From: an uncultured Erysipelotrichaceae bacterium | GTDB lineage: Bacteria; Bacillota_I; Bacilli_A; RF39; UBA660 | Length of the DNA stretch: 63,292 nucleotides | NCBI GenBank assembly: GCA_902764145.1 | Contig: CACWUS010000006.1 | Span: 1-63,292 of the forward strand | Direction of reading: 5' to 3' | Part shown: in pieces, positions 8,569 through 16,330 of the stretch | Numbering within the stretch: the first letter of the stretch is position 1 | Layout of the letters: each line of letters starts with the position of its first letter | Translations under genes and position numbers: made by a program | Notes under the pieces: generated by a model | Databases searched by the model: none | What the model was told of the DNA's origin: nothing | Seen by the model: only the letters and a program-made list of their open reading frames with translations

Positions 8569-10506
8569 TTATAATTTATTAAACACTAAAGTTGAAAATT
8601 CTCCATTTTCTTCATTATTAAATTCAAAATGAAACCTTTCATTATAGTTTTTTATTAAATACTTAATATTAATTTGTGATATTCTTTTTGTCGAATAAAC
8701 TTTCATATAAAACTGAAAATCTTTTTCACAATAAATTATGTTGCATTTATTATTAAATATTTTTTTAATTTCATTTTTTATTAATTCATATTTTTTTATA
8801 TCTTCATTTCTTTTTTCTTTTAAAAAATCTTCTTCTAACATTACATCTTTATTGTTTTTCTTAAACATCTTCTCAACTGTATAATATGTTTTAGATAAAT
8901 CTTTTAATGAATTGTTAGTTCGTCCAATACTGCCCGATTTATAAATCTTATATCTATTGAATATGATAGTATTTCTAAAAATAGGATATCCAATTATAGG
9001 GAATATAATCATTTTATGATATAATTGTTTTATTTCATCTGGAGTTAATAAATCTCTTGCCATTAAAGAAGTTGATCTATTACCATTATTATTAATCAAT
9101 GTAAAAGATTGACTAATACTCTTTGATTCAATTGTTTTTTTGCCTAACCTTTTACTTATAACTTCAGCTGTCTCTTGAGTATTAGTTTTTAAATAAACCA
9201 AACCGCAATTATCTAAAATAATTTGAGCAACATCTCTACCATATACATTATTTAATTGAGCAAAAGATTGAATAAAAAAATGAAATCTCATTCCCCTACT
9301 TCTAGCAACAGATACTATAGCATCAATATCAGGTAATGGAGGACAGTTGGCAAATTCATCTAGTAACCAGTCTATTTGAACTGGTAGTTTTTTATCATTT
9401 TGACTATTAGCTAATTTTGTTAATTCTTTATATAATATTCCTACAATTATAGTAATCAAAATATAGTATGTTTTATCTTCATCTGGAACAATAACATATA
9501 ATGCAGTTGGCTCTCTTCCAATAGAACTAATATCGAAATTTGACTCACTTGTTACGTTAGAAACATTAACATCATCAAATATATTCATCTTTGAACCAAA
9601 AACACTAGTAATACTTCTATATGTATTTTCTGAAGCAGTAATTATTGATGTTAAACTATCTTTTGACTTACTTCCATATTTTTTCTTATTCAAATATTTT
9701 TTAAATCTTTCAAAGTTTTCTTCAGTCATTGAACTGTTTTGAAATTTTCGTATACTGGTCATAGTTATCTGTTCTCTTTTAATATTTCCATCCTTATACT
9801 CTTCTAAAAAAAAGCCAATTAATCCTTCAAGTAATTGTCTTGCACTTTGATTCCAAAATGGATCTTTTGATTCTTGTTTATCTTTCATAATCATATCTGA
9901 TAATGATGAAATCAACCTATTTGTTTCTGCATATGAATTCAACGACTTATTATAATGCAATGTTTTCTTTTCAGTATCTTCATCATTAATAGCTTGTTTT
10001 TCATATTCAATATATTTTTCATACTCTATTATTATTGGCTCTAGAATATTAAATTTATTAGATAATTCAGGATTTCTAAAATCAATTGTAATGATATTAT
10101 ATCCTCTTTCTTTAAACATTAAACTTGTTGCATTAAATATTTCTCCTTTAGGATCAGTAATAAATGCACTTCTTTTATTCTTAGCAACAGATAATAAAGA
10201 ACAAAATGGTATTACTTGTGTAACTGACTTACCACTACCAGTTGAGCCTAAATAAACCCAATGTGGAGTTTCTAAATCAAACCATACTTGATTAATTGTT
10301 TTATTAAGCATTATAGGAAATCCAACTTCTTTTATATTATTTATGTTTTCTTTTTTAAAATTTTTTTTAATCTCTTTAATGGTAGAAAATCTAGCACTCC
10401 CATATTCATTTTCATTTTTAATCTTTATTTTATTAAATATTGGCTCAATATATTTAATAATAAATATCATTAATACAATAAACAATACTAAAATAAATTT
10501 GTTCAT
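8569..10506 (-). CDS. VirD4/TraG-type type IV coupling protein
   Basis: 645 residues. An N-terminal membrane segment (FILVLFIVLMIFIIKYI) is followed by an ATPase domain. Walker A is YLGSTGSGKSVTQV, the Walker B-like segment is DWLLDEFANCPP, and the FHFFIQSFAQL motif of the TraG/TraD family follows. The protein links the relaxosome to the secretion channel and uses ATP to pump the DNA-protein complex. Its start codon overlaps the stop of the preceding 39-residue ORF (ATGA), so the two are translationally coupled. Confidence 0.9.
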   Translation of the reverse strand: MNKFILVLFIVLMIFIIKYIEPIFNKIKIKNENEYGSARFSTIKEIKKNFKKENINNIKEVGFPIMLNKTINQVWFDLETPHWVYLGSTGSGKSVTQVIPFCSLLSVAKNKRSAFITDPKGEIFNATSLMFKERGYNIITIDFRNPELSNKFNILEPIIIEYEKYIEYEKQAINDEDTEKKTLHYNKSLNSYAETNRLISSLSDMIMKDKQESKDPFWNQSARQLLEGLIGFFLEEYKDGNIKREQITMTSIRKFQNSSMTEENFERFKKYLNKKKYGSKSKDSLTSIITASENTYRSITSVFGSKMNIFDDVNVSNVTSESNFDISSIGREPTALYVIVPDEDKTYYILITIIVGILYKELTKLANSQNDKKLPVQIDWLLDEFANCPPLPDIDAIVSVARSRGMRFHFFIQSFAQLNNVYGRDVAQIILDNCGLVYLKTNTQETAEVISKRLGKKTIESKSISQSFTLINNNGNRSTSLMARDLLTPDEIKQLYHKMIIFPIIGYPIFRNTIIFNRYKIYKSGSIGRTNNSLKDLSKTYYTVEKMFKKNNKDVMLEEDFLKEKRNEDIKKYELIKNEIKKIFNNKCNIIYCEKDFQFYMKVYSTKRISQINIKYLIKNYNERFHFEFNNEENGEFSTLVFNKL

Positions 10507-10622
10507 TTAATTAAATAGATTTTATGACCACTAATAATTATTTCTCTAATTTCTTTATTTCCTTTAATAATCCAATATCTTTTACCAAACAATTTAATCC
10601 ATAATTTCTTAAATCTATTCAT
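10503..10622 (-). CDS. 39-residue basic protein of unknown function
   Basis: The ORF runs from the ATG at 10620-10622 to a TGA that overlaps the coupling-protein ATG. The product is small and strongly basic (MNRFKKLWIKLFGKRYWIIK...). The tight coupling to its neighbours on both sides is the main evidence that it is translated. Function not recognised. Confidence 0.5.
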   Translation of the reverse strand: MNRFKKLWIKLFGKRYWIIKGNKEIREIIISGHKIYLIK

Positions 10623-10770
10623 ATTTTTTTCTTTTATTTTCCTTTAACTTTTTTAAACATTTTTTAAATGTAATATTTGCAATATAAATAAAATCTTTTA
10701 TATCATCTTCCCAAAATAAATTTGATTTTTTTAAATTCTTTTTTAATTCTCTTATATATTTTTTTCTCAT
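10615..10770 (-). CDS. 51-residue basic protein of unknown function
   Basis: The ATG at 10768-10770 has a perfect ribosome site (AAAGGAGG, 7 nt upstream). The product is lysine-rich and helical (MRKKYIRELKKNLKKSN...KKYE). It overlaps the next small gene by 8 nt. It lies between the relaxase and coupling-protein genes, where small DNA-transfer accessory proteins are common; no family recognised. Confidence 0.55.
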   Translation of the reverse strand: MRKKYIRELKKNLKKSNLFWEDDIKDFIYIANITFKKCLKKLKENKRKKYE

Positions 10771-10790
10771 ATAAACCTCCTTTAGGCACA

Positions 10791-10819
10791 AAAAAAGCAT
10801 TAATAAGTAATGCTTTTTT
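10791..10819 (-). terminator. Intrinsic terminator or attenuator
   Basis: AAAAAAGCATTA/TAATGCTTTTTT is a symmetrical hairpin flanked by A and T runs, 10 nt past the stop of the 103-residue gene. Confidence 0.7.
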
Positions 10820-10826
10820 ATGTTCT

Positions 10827-11138
10827 TTAATCATAATACTCTAAGAATGGATTTCTATCGTTTATTTTACTAGGACTACTATAATACTTCATTATTTCAT
10901 CTTTATGTAAGTATGGAAAATCATTTATTTTTTCTTTAGTTATTTTCTTCCATTGATATAATAATTTACGTTTTTGTGTTAAACATAAATTATAAGATTG
11001 AACATTAGATTCTCTATGTTTATCCCATCGTGAATCATTATGCTTTTTTAAAAATAATCTATTCTTTTTTATAGTTTGGAGTCTTAATTTCAACATTCTA
11101 TATTCCAAAAATAAACTTATTTGTTCGCTTAATCTCAT
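10827..11138 (-). CDS. Small basic protein of the mobilisation region
   Basis: 103 residues, rich in Lys/Arg and mostly helical (ISLFLEYRMLKLRLQTIKKNR...), ending FLEYYD. No motif recognised. It follows the relaxase gene by about 37 nt with the same orientation and precedes a terminator, so it is probably the last gene of the relaxosome transcript. A DNA-binding relaxosome accessory role is a guess from composition and position. Confidence 0.55.
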   Translation of the reverse strand: MRLSEQISLFLEYRMLKLRLQTIKKNRLFLKKHNDSRWDKHRESNVQSYNLCLTQKRKLLYQWKKITKEKINDFPYLHKDEIMKYYSSPSKINDRNPFLEYYD

Positions 11139-11175
11139 ATTTATATATAATTACCTCACCGCTTAAATTATTATA

Positions 11176-12294
11176 TCACATATTTCTACCTTTTTGGTTA
11201 ATAATAAAAAATTCTTGTGCTGCTTCTTCTAGCTCTTTATTAATATTCTTAATTGCATTTATCATCTCACTGGTACATACATATTTTTTATTAAAACTAT
11301 TTTTAACAATTTTCTTTTTTGTAATATAATCATTTTTATTATAAATATTAAGAATAATAGCATTTAATATATCATTAGAATCTATCACTTTATTTTTTTC
11401 TGTTTTGTAATGATTATTAGCATAATTAATAATAGCATTTGATATATATTTTTCCAAATAATTCTTTTTATTAGATGTATATGATAAATCCGCTTTAATA
11501 TTATTTATTTTTGCAATTTCTTTCAAATAGTTATTCATATCAATAATACTTTTATTAAAATTACTTCTCGTTATTCCTATATCTTTTCTATCAAATAACT
11601 CATTTCTAATCTCTATAGTAAGTCTTTGAACTTCCAAATTTTTTATTGAGCCATATTTTATTGAATTATCATTTTTATGCAACTCATTTAATTTTTTCCC
11701 CAATAATAGTATTTTTTCTTCCAACAAAATATTTTTTTTATCATACAAAACAAAATTCTTATCTTTTGGATTAAAATACTTTTTTAAATCTGCTATATCA
11801 TTTGAAATTCCAATAGACAATGGTCTGAAATACTTTTCTCTTTCTATACATAAAATTAATTCATTCATTAAATACTTTATACAACTATTTGGAATTTTAC
11901 CAATTCTTCTATATTGAAGTTTATTATCATATCCTCTAGTATTTGGTTTTTTTTCCATAAAGGCAACGTGAAAATGCGGATGCTTAGTATTCATATGTAA
12001 TGAAAATTGATAGCACATCTTTTTAGGATCTTCAAATCCCATTCTTTTTAAAAATTTTGGAATTATTTCTTTTGCAAGCTTCTTTTCTAAATCTTGCCAT
12101 TGAATATTATATTCTACAAACTCCTTATTTAGTGATATAACTAGTCTCCATACATTAGAATTATTAAATTGTTTATTAATATATTTTTTTCTTTTTTCAT
12201 ATTCTTTTTTAGAAGCATAGTGTCCATCTTCCAACACAAGATTTATGTCATCGTGTTTATTAATTTTTCCAGTAAAATAATCCAACATGTTCAT
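11176..12294 (-). CDS. Relaxase (HUH endonuclease), mobilisation protein
   Basis: 372 residues from the first ATG. The histidine cluster HPHFHVAFMEKKP (with TKHPHFHV) is the HUH metal-binding motif of conjugative relaxases, which nick oriT and stay bound to the 5' end. WRLVISLNKEFVEYN upstream forms the adjacent strand. The reading frame stays open for about 53 codons upstream of this ATG with protein-like sequence containing Tyr pairs (LLDYY). The true N-terminus, perhaps with the catalytic tyrosine, therefore probably lies upstream and uses a non-ATG start or frameshift. The C-terminal half is helical and unassigned. Confidence 0.78.
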   Translation of the reverse strand: MNMLDYFTGKINKHDDINLVLEDGHYASKKEYEKRKKYINKQFNNSNVWRLVISLNKEFVEYNIQWQDLEKKLAKEIIPKFLKRMGFEDPKKMCYQFSLHMNTKHPHFHVAFMEKKPNTRGYDNKLQYRRIGKIPNSCIKYLMNELILCIEREKYFRPLSIGISNDIADLKKYFNPKDKNFVLYDKKNILLEEKILLLGKKLNELHKNDNSIKYGSIKNLEVQRLTIEIRNELFDRKDIGITRSNFNKSIIDMNNYLKEIAKINNIKADLSYTSNKKNYLEKYISNAIINYANNHYKTEKNKVIDSNDILNAIILNIYNKNDYITKKKIVKNSFNKKYVCTSEMINAIKNINKELEEAAQEFFIINQKGRNM

Positions 12295-12453
12295 TATTCT
12301 TTTTTTGTCATCTGAATAATAATCTAAAAGTTTATCAATACATTTTTTATCATTTTCAGTGTTTTCACTATATCTATCATTATTGTTAAGTGATAATTTA
12401 TAATCAGATCTTATAATAACATTTTTATTAATCAGATATTTTATCTCTCTTAC
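12295..12453 (-). other. In-frame N-terminal extension of the relaxase without an ATG/GTG/TTG start
   Basis: The relaxase frame has no stop between 12453 and 12294 and reads ...VIIRSDYKLSLNNNDRYSE... then KKCIDKLLDYYSDDKKRIM. Only CTG, ATT and ATA codons could start it (for example CTG at 12433-12435), next to the TAA of the upstream ORF at 12428-12430. This is either non-canonical initiation or ribosomal frameshifting from the preceding gene. Confidence 0.5.
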
Positions 12454-12646
12454 TTATTCTTCTGTTTTCATTTTTTAATAGTAAATTGTATATAAGATCT
12501 AATTTTGACAATATCTCATTTATATATAATGCATTTTTCAATAATACACTATAAGTAGTAGATAAAGACTCATTATTTTGTTTTGCTATTTTTTCTATAA
12601 TATTTGATAAATCATATTCTAAATATATATGAACATCCTTTTTCAT
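12428..12646 (-). CDS. Relaxosome accessory protein, MobC-like small protein
   Basis: 72 residues. The region YLEYDLSNIIEKIAKQNNESLSTTYSVLLKNAL reads as a ribbon-helix-helix-like fold, followed by a charged tail. Such proteins bind oriT beside the relaxase. It starts at an ATG that overlaps the TAA of the preceding gene (TAATG) and ends where the relaxase frame opens, so all three are translationally linked. Confidence 0.6.
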   Translation of the reverse strand: MKKDVHIYLEYDLSNIIEKIAKQNNESLSTTYSVLLKNALYINEILSKLDLIYNLLLKNENRRISKRDKISD

Positions 12647-12813
12647 TATTTATTTCTCCACTGCTTTTTTGTTACATCTAGTTTTTCTCTTTCTATATAA
12701 CCTATTTCTATCAATTCAATCATAAGTTGATTTATACTCATATTATAAAATTTTGACATAATTCTTAATTTAGAATACAAATAATCATTTACTCTTATTG
12801 TTCTTTTAATCAT
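12646..12813 (-). CDS. 55-residue ribbon-helix-helix-like protein
   Basis: The ATG at 12811-12813 follows a clear ribosome site (AGGAGGTAAAA). The sequence MIKRTIRVNDYLYSKLRIMS...MSINQLMIELIEIGYIE has the strand-helix-helix pattern of CopG/MobC-type regulators. Its stop overlaps the next start by one base. It is the first gene of the relaxosome cluster and probably binds DNA at oriT or its own promoter. Confidence 0.65.
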   Translation of the reverse strand: MIKRTIRVNDYLYSKLRIMSKFYNMSINQLMIELIEIGYIEREKLDVTKKQWRNK

Positions 12814-12827
12814 TTTTACCTCCTAAA

Positions 12828-12850
12828 AAAAGCAACTTATAGGTTGCTTT
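12828..12850 (-). terminator. Terminator of the reverse transcriptase gene
   Basis: AAAGCAAC/GTTGCTTT hairpin followed by T-rich sequence on the minus strand, directly after the RT stop codon. Confidence 0.7.
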
Positions 12851-12854
12851 AAAA

Positions 12855-14693
12855 TTATATATAATTAATTATGTTATCAATCAAATTGTTTATACTATTA
12901 ATATCATTTTTTATAGATATAGAAATATCCCTTTTACTATTAAAAATGTTTGAACTTGCATGGCATAAAGGGTTTTTATTCCGTCTATCACATAAATCAT
13001 TTATTAAAGACCACATCTCATTAGATATATTTAGTTTATTAACATATATTTCTTTTAATTCTTCTTTTGTATAATTAACTTTTTCTTTATCGCTTGTAAA
13101 CTTTTTTACTAGTTCTATACTTTTTGTTATAGAATCAAAATAATTTTTATTATATGCTTGCGCTTCTAATATATCATTATTTTTTATAGATACTATTTCT
13201 AAATATTTAAAAAAATAAATTGGGATTTCTTTATAATTTAGTTTTAATAATTGTTGTTCTATAGAATGATTAATAATTGTCTTTCTCCAATCATTTTTAT
13301 AGTATTTTTTTATAAAAGATACATTTTCTGGTGAATAATTATTCATTTTATTTAGAAGTTTCGTTGAAACAAAATTTCTATATAAAAGATATTGCATTGA
13401 CATAAAGTCATGAGAGGTAGACCAATCTCCTTCTTCAGCACAGCAATACAATTTACTTAAAAACTTATTAATTAATTCACTATCATGAGTATTTAGTATT
13501 AAACAAACTAATTTTCTAGGATCAACACCTAAAATATTAAAATCATTATCAATTATTTTTGTAAGTTTTTTAAGTATTCTTGTTTCCTTTAACCAACTTA
13601 TATTTTTATAAACTAAAACATATAATATTTGTCCAGCTTGATAAATTGAATCAGGATTATTAAAATAATTTTTAATTAATTCTGAATATTTTTGATAATT
13701 CAATCCTCTTTTCTCTGAGTAATTAACTAATTCATTTAGAAAAGAAATAAGACGCTTTTTATATTCTGGTGGAATATCTATATCTTCATCCATATCATCA
13801 AATAATGAAAAACTCTTTAAATCAGAAAAAATATTTTCACTTTTATCAAAATTGCTTTTATGTCTATTAATAGATAAATTATAATTATATATCAAATTTT
13901 CATATATTGAAGATATTCTATTTTCTATATTACTTGTATTTAATCTACCATCTATATCAAGTAAAATATATAAATCATCAACATATCTACAAATTTTAAA
14001 ATGTTTAATATTCTTTTCCTTTTTTAATAAATTGTATAATCTATTATCAATTATGTCAAAATATACTATTGTTGCTAAAAAAGAAGATGTTACACCGCAT
14101 TCTGTTTGAGGAAAGTTACCGTTTCCACACCATTTAATAAATTCTTTGAAAGTCTTTTGTTCTTTTTGATTAAACTTGAATGAATCAGATAATAATTTAG
14201 TCAATAAATCAATATCTATTTTATTAAAAAAATCTGAAATATCCAATTTATAGTAATAATTATAATTTATATAATTATTACTTATATAATTGACAAAATT
14301 ATTATAGCTGTTTCTATAATGCAAATCTCCCTTTGTATAATCAGCTCCATATTCGATATAAATATCATCATTTCTTTTTTGATTATATTTTTTTGAAAAA
14401 TACAAACCAATTGAAATATAGTATATGTACATAATTGGTGGTATTAAATATCGTTTTCTATAACTACCATCACTTTTTCTACAATAATTATCTATTCGAT
14501 CAAAATTGTCATAATTTGCAAATATAGCATTGCTACTTACATATTTTTTATAAAAGTCAAATGATGAAATATATTTTAAATTATTATATTTATAAAAAGG
14601 ATATAATTGGAGATAATATTTTCCATATCTCAAAGAATAATCTTGTATTAATTCACAACTTTCCTTCCAAATATCATAAGTTATATTTATCAA
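12855..14693 (-). CDS. AbiA-like (Abi/DRT group) reverse transcriptase
   Basis: 612 residues with a TTG start at 14691-14693; the next Met is about residue 88. RT motifs: YKLDISDFFNKID (motif A, D151), PQTECGVTSSFLATIV (motif B, about 195-210) and CRYVDDLYILL (motif C, YVDD 237-240). The thumb/maturase region of group II intron RTs is absent. The C-terminal 350 residues are helical and end near CDRRNKNPLCHASSN, which gives an R-x6-H pattern as in HEPN ribonucleases. Length, RT placement and HEPN-like end resemble Lactococcus AbiA, an abortive-infection protein. The gene stands alone between the relaxosome and secretion genes with its own terminator. Confidence 0.75.
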   Translation of the reverse strand: MINITYDIWKESCELIQDYSLRYGKYYLQLYPFYKYNNLKYISSFDFYKKYVSSNAIFANYDNFDRIDNYCRKSDGSYRKRYLIPPIMYIYYISIGLYFSKKYNQKRNDDIYIEYGADYTKGDLHYRNSYNNFVNYISNNYINYNYYYKLDISDFFNKIDIDLLTKLLSDSFKFNQKEQKTFKEFIKWCGNGNFPQTECGVTSSFLATIVYFDIIDNRLYNLLKKEKNIKHFKICRYVDDLYILLDIDGRLNTSNIENRISSIYENLIYNYNLSINRHKSNFDKSENIFSDLKSFSLFDDMDEDIDIPPEYKKRLISFLNELVNYSEKRGLNYQKYSELIKNYFNNPDSIYQAGQILYVLVYKNISWLKETRILKKLTKIIDNDFNILGVDPRKLVCLILNTHDSELINKFLSKLYCCAEEGDWSTSHDFMSMQYLLYRNFVSTKLLNKMNNYSPENVSFIKKYYKNDWRKTIINHSIEQQLLKLNYKEIPIYFFKYLEIVSIKNNDILEAQAYNKNYFDSITKSIELVKKFTSDKEKVNYTKEELKEIYVNKLNISNEMWSLINDLCDRRNKNPLCHASSNIFNSKRDISISIKNDINSINNLIDNIINYI

Positions 14694-14699
14694 TTTTCT

Positions 14700-14981
14700 T
14701 CACCACACAACTATTCTAACACAGCAGTTTAAACTTTTTAATAGTTTTATTATATTTGCTCCTAAAAATAATGGTTTCTATAGTTTTTTTTATATCAGGA
14801 TAAGATACTGATACCACTATAATGAATATAGCCCTAAAAACTAGTCTTTATTGTGGTATCAAACTTATTTTGCACTTGCAAAATTGCTCCCATTTATATA
14901 TTATTTTTTAATAATTAGTTTTAATCACTCAATATAATTGCTCCCAATTATTCTAAACTTTATTTTTTTATGGGAGCAAAA
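14700..14981 (-). ncRNA. Candidate structured RNA upstream of the reverse transcriptase
   Basis: The ~285-nt gap has no ORF but much pairing on the minus strand. TTGCTCCCA (about 14970) pairs with TGGGAGCAA (about 14938), and the GGGAGCAA motif recurs near 14885 and as AGGAGCAA near 14757. TTTTGC/GCAAAA is a tight hairpin. A long hairpin TGATACCAC/GTGGTATCA (about 14814-14865) is extended by further pairs with one mismatch. TATCAG/CTGATA follows. It could be an RT-associated ncRNA as in DRT systems, or an attenuator. Confidence 0.45.
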
Positions 14982-15824
14982 TTAATTGAAATTTATTAAA
15001 CTTAATCCATCTACTACTTTATTTTTGCTATTACTAACTTGAAAGTGAAGATGATTTCCAGTTGAATAACCGGTTGTTCCAACTTCTGCAATTTGTTTAT
15101 TTTGTACCACTCTATCGCCTTTCTTTACTATACTACTATTAGGATATAAATGCATGTATGTAATTGTATATGTTTCATCTCCTACTGAATCACATTTTAT
15201 TTTTATTTGATTTCCACCCCCACCAGAAGAACCAGGATTATTAAACATAAAAGTAAAACTAGTTGAATTAACAACTCCATCACATGACGAATAAACTGGT
15301 GTTCTTGCAGATGAGCTAAAATCCCATCCTTGATGTATGCTTGATTTTCCATATACAATTCTTTGATGTTTAAAATAACTTGTTACATTCATATTACTAA
15401 CTTTTAAAGGTGGAACAAATGGTTTACTTTGAATTATATCTATTTGATTTGATTTTACAATATATTCACTATCACATACATACAATGTTTTATATTTATC
15501 CATTAAACAAACATCACTTATTCTCTTAACTTGTTTTAATTCTTTATCCAAATTATCCTCATAAATTTCATCAAAGGTTAATTTATCATTTGCATTATAG
15601 AAATAGATAATTCTAGACAAAGAAACATAGCCATCACCTTTTTTTATATGTTTATTTACTGCTTGCAAATATCTAGTTGCATATTTACCATTATTCTCTA
15701 CATAATCATCCGTTATTGCTTCATCAAAATATTCAAATATCATTAAACAAGATATAATGATAACAAAAAATACTATTAAAAAACTGATTAAAGATAAAAG
15801 AATTAGAATTATTTTTTTCTTCAT
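14982..15824 (-). CDS. Membrane-anchored M23 peptidoglycan hydrolase of the conjugation system
   Basis: 280 residues. A strong N-terminal membrane helix (KKIILILLSLISFLIVFFVIIISCLMIF) precedes a ~110-residue stalk, then a LytM/M23 zinc endopeptidase domain. Zinc ligands and catalytic histidines are seen in VYGKSSIHQGWDFSS, ITYMHLYP and GNHLHFQV. Such VirB1/Tcp-type enzymes open the cell wall locally so the secretion channel can assemble. Last gene of the secretion operon; its start overlaps the preceding stop by 4 nt. Confidence 0.85.
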   Translation of the reverse strand: MKKKIILILLSLISFLIVFFVIIISCLMIFEYFDEAITDDYVENNGKYATRYLQAVNKHIKKGDGYVSLSRIIYFYNANDKLTFDEIYEDNLDKELKQVKRISDVCLMDKYKTLYVCDSEYIVKSNQIDIIQSKPFVPPLKVSNMNVTSYFKHQRIVYGKSSIHQGWDFSSSARTPVYSSCDGVVNSTSFTFMFNNPGSSGGGGNQIKIKCDSVGDETYTITYMHLYPNSSIVKKGDRVVQNKQIAEVGTTGYSTGNHLHFQVSNSKNKVVDGLSLINFN

Positions 15825-16330
15825 AATTTTAATTCTTTTTCCTTTTCATTTAGAAATCTATCATCATTAAATCTTAACTCTAAATCTGCATATCCAATAA
15901 TCTTGTATTCGGAATTATTTGTTACTATTACATCTTTTAATCCATACTTTTCTATTTCTTTTTGAAAAATATAAAAATCTCTATTGCTATAATCTTCTGA
16001 ATAAAAGTTTTCCCAATCTTTTTCAGTTATATGACACATTGAGGCATCAGACAAACATACACTATCATATACATCTTGTAATAGTTTAGAACAACTGCTA
16101 ATCTTCGGTAAATTGACATACATATTATAATTGTCTGAAAAATGTTTTTTAAAAACATGCTTTATCTTATCTTCATTCAGTAAATCGTTTCCTATACTCT
16201 TTTTTATAAAAAACTCATCCAATGAAGATGTTACATATGCTTTTTCAGTTTTATCGGTTTTTAATATTGCATTACACCTAATATCTCCATAGTCTGTTCT
16301 CCAAACATTACCTATTTTAATCTCTCTCAT
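15821..16330 (-). CDS. Conjugation-module protein of unknown function
   Basis: 169 residues, no membrane segment or signal peptide. Two central cysteines (SSCSKLL, DSVCLSDASMC) and a mixed alpha/beta pattern are visible. It overlaps the VirB4 gene by 14 nt and the M23 hydrolase gene by 4 nt, and the GGGAG ribosome site lies inside the end of the VirB4 coding region. The tight packing implies a function in the transfer apparatus. Family not recognised. Confidence 0.65.
   Translation of the reverse strand: MREIKIGNVWRTDYGDIRCNAILKTDKTEKAYVTSSLDEFFIKKSIGNDLLNEDKIKHVFKKHFSDNYNMYVNLPKISSCSKLLQDVYDSVCLSDASMCHITEKDWENFYSEDYSNRDFYIFQKEIEKYGLKDVIVTNNSEYKIIGYADLELRFNDDRFLNEKEKELKL

Noticed and set aside
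12855-14693. Group II intron or retron reverse transcriptase
   Set aside because: No maturase/X domain, HNH domain or intron ends, and no msr/msd-like repeat pair. Length and C-terminal R-x6-H fit the Abi group better.
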